Positions 11,653 through 13,073 of a stretch of 13,073 nucleotides of DNA are shown piece by piece. Under the pieces are notes generated by a model, which worked only from the letters and a program-made list of their open reading frames with translations, searched no databases and was not told where the DNA came from. The stretch is from Candidatus Vogelbacteria bacterium CG10_big_fil_rev_8_21_14_0_10_51_16 (GTDB lineage: Bacteria > Patescibacteriota > Minisyncoccia > Phycocordibacterales > JACRKE01), in NCBI GenBank assembly GCA_002774795.1, contig PCYI01000021.1:36629-49701 (forward strand), written 5' to 3'. Position numbers and translations under genes: made by a program. Positions within the stretch are counted from its first letter, which is position 1; each line of letters begins with the position of its first letter.

Positions 11653-11704
11653 GGAAACTGGAAACTGGGATTTTGATTCATTCCACTAGCCAGTTTCCAG
11701 TTTC
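11653..11704. repeat. Inverted repeat in the ligA-gatC spacer
   Basis: A 15-bp stem (11654-11668 with 11690-11704) has arms built from the tandem unit GGAAACT / AGTTTCC and a 21-base loop. It sits between the ligA stop and gatC start on the minus strand and could end the ligA transcript. The repeated unit in the arms suggests a slippage or duplication origin. Confidence 0.75.
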
Positions 11705-11726
11705 GAGTTTCCTTTCTGTAATACTA

Positions 11727-13073
<1,347 letters not shown>

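Overview
The window looks like part of the chromosome of a small-genome bacterium, most likely of the Candidate Phyla Radiation (Patescibacteria, Parcubacteria-like). This is inferred from gene content and style: short spacers, few Shine-Dalgarno sites, a shortened release factor 2, group I introns in tRNA genes, a Gmad2-type lipo/membrane protein and REP-like palindromes. TGA ends several genes and an RF2 gene is present, so the standard bacterial code is in use.

Layout. (1) 1-3437: a membrane-anchored Gmad2-like protein on the plus strand converges, across a perfect terminator, on the minus-strand cluster prfB-ftsE-ftsX (release factor 2 and the FtsEX divisome ABC complex). (2) 3438-4291: a divergent promoter region, then tRNA-Met(CAT), tRNA-Asp(GTC) and a small PNPOx-like flavin protein that starts four bases after tRNA-Asp. 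(3) 4292-8820: a lower-GC, accessory-looking block. It holds tRNA-Thr(GGT) split by a 210-nt group I intron, an intact tRNA-Thr(CGT), a minus-strand HTH plus LAGLIDADG-like protein, an initiator tRNA-fMet split by a 263-nt group I intron, a peptidase S66 pseudogene, a 2H phosphoesterase and a GNAT acetyltransferase. Three copies of a ~123-163 bp MITE-like repeat punctuate it in alternating orientation. (4) 8821-13073: a hairpin cluster, then minus-strand genes: a membrane protein with a HEPN-like motif, gatA, gatC and the C-terminal part of ligA.

The core genes serve translation (RF2, tRNAs, GatCA amidotransferase), division (FtsEX) and replication/repair (LigA). The most unusual material is in 4.5-7.8 kb. 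Two essential tRNAs there depend on self-splicing RNA, at two different anticodon-loop sites. A free-standing homing-endonuclease-like gene lies between them, and inverted copies of a non-autonomous repeat bracket both tRNA loci.
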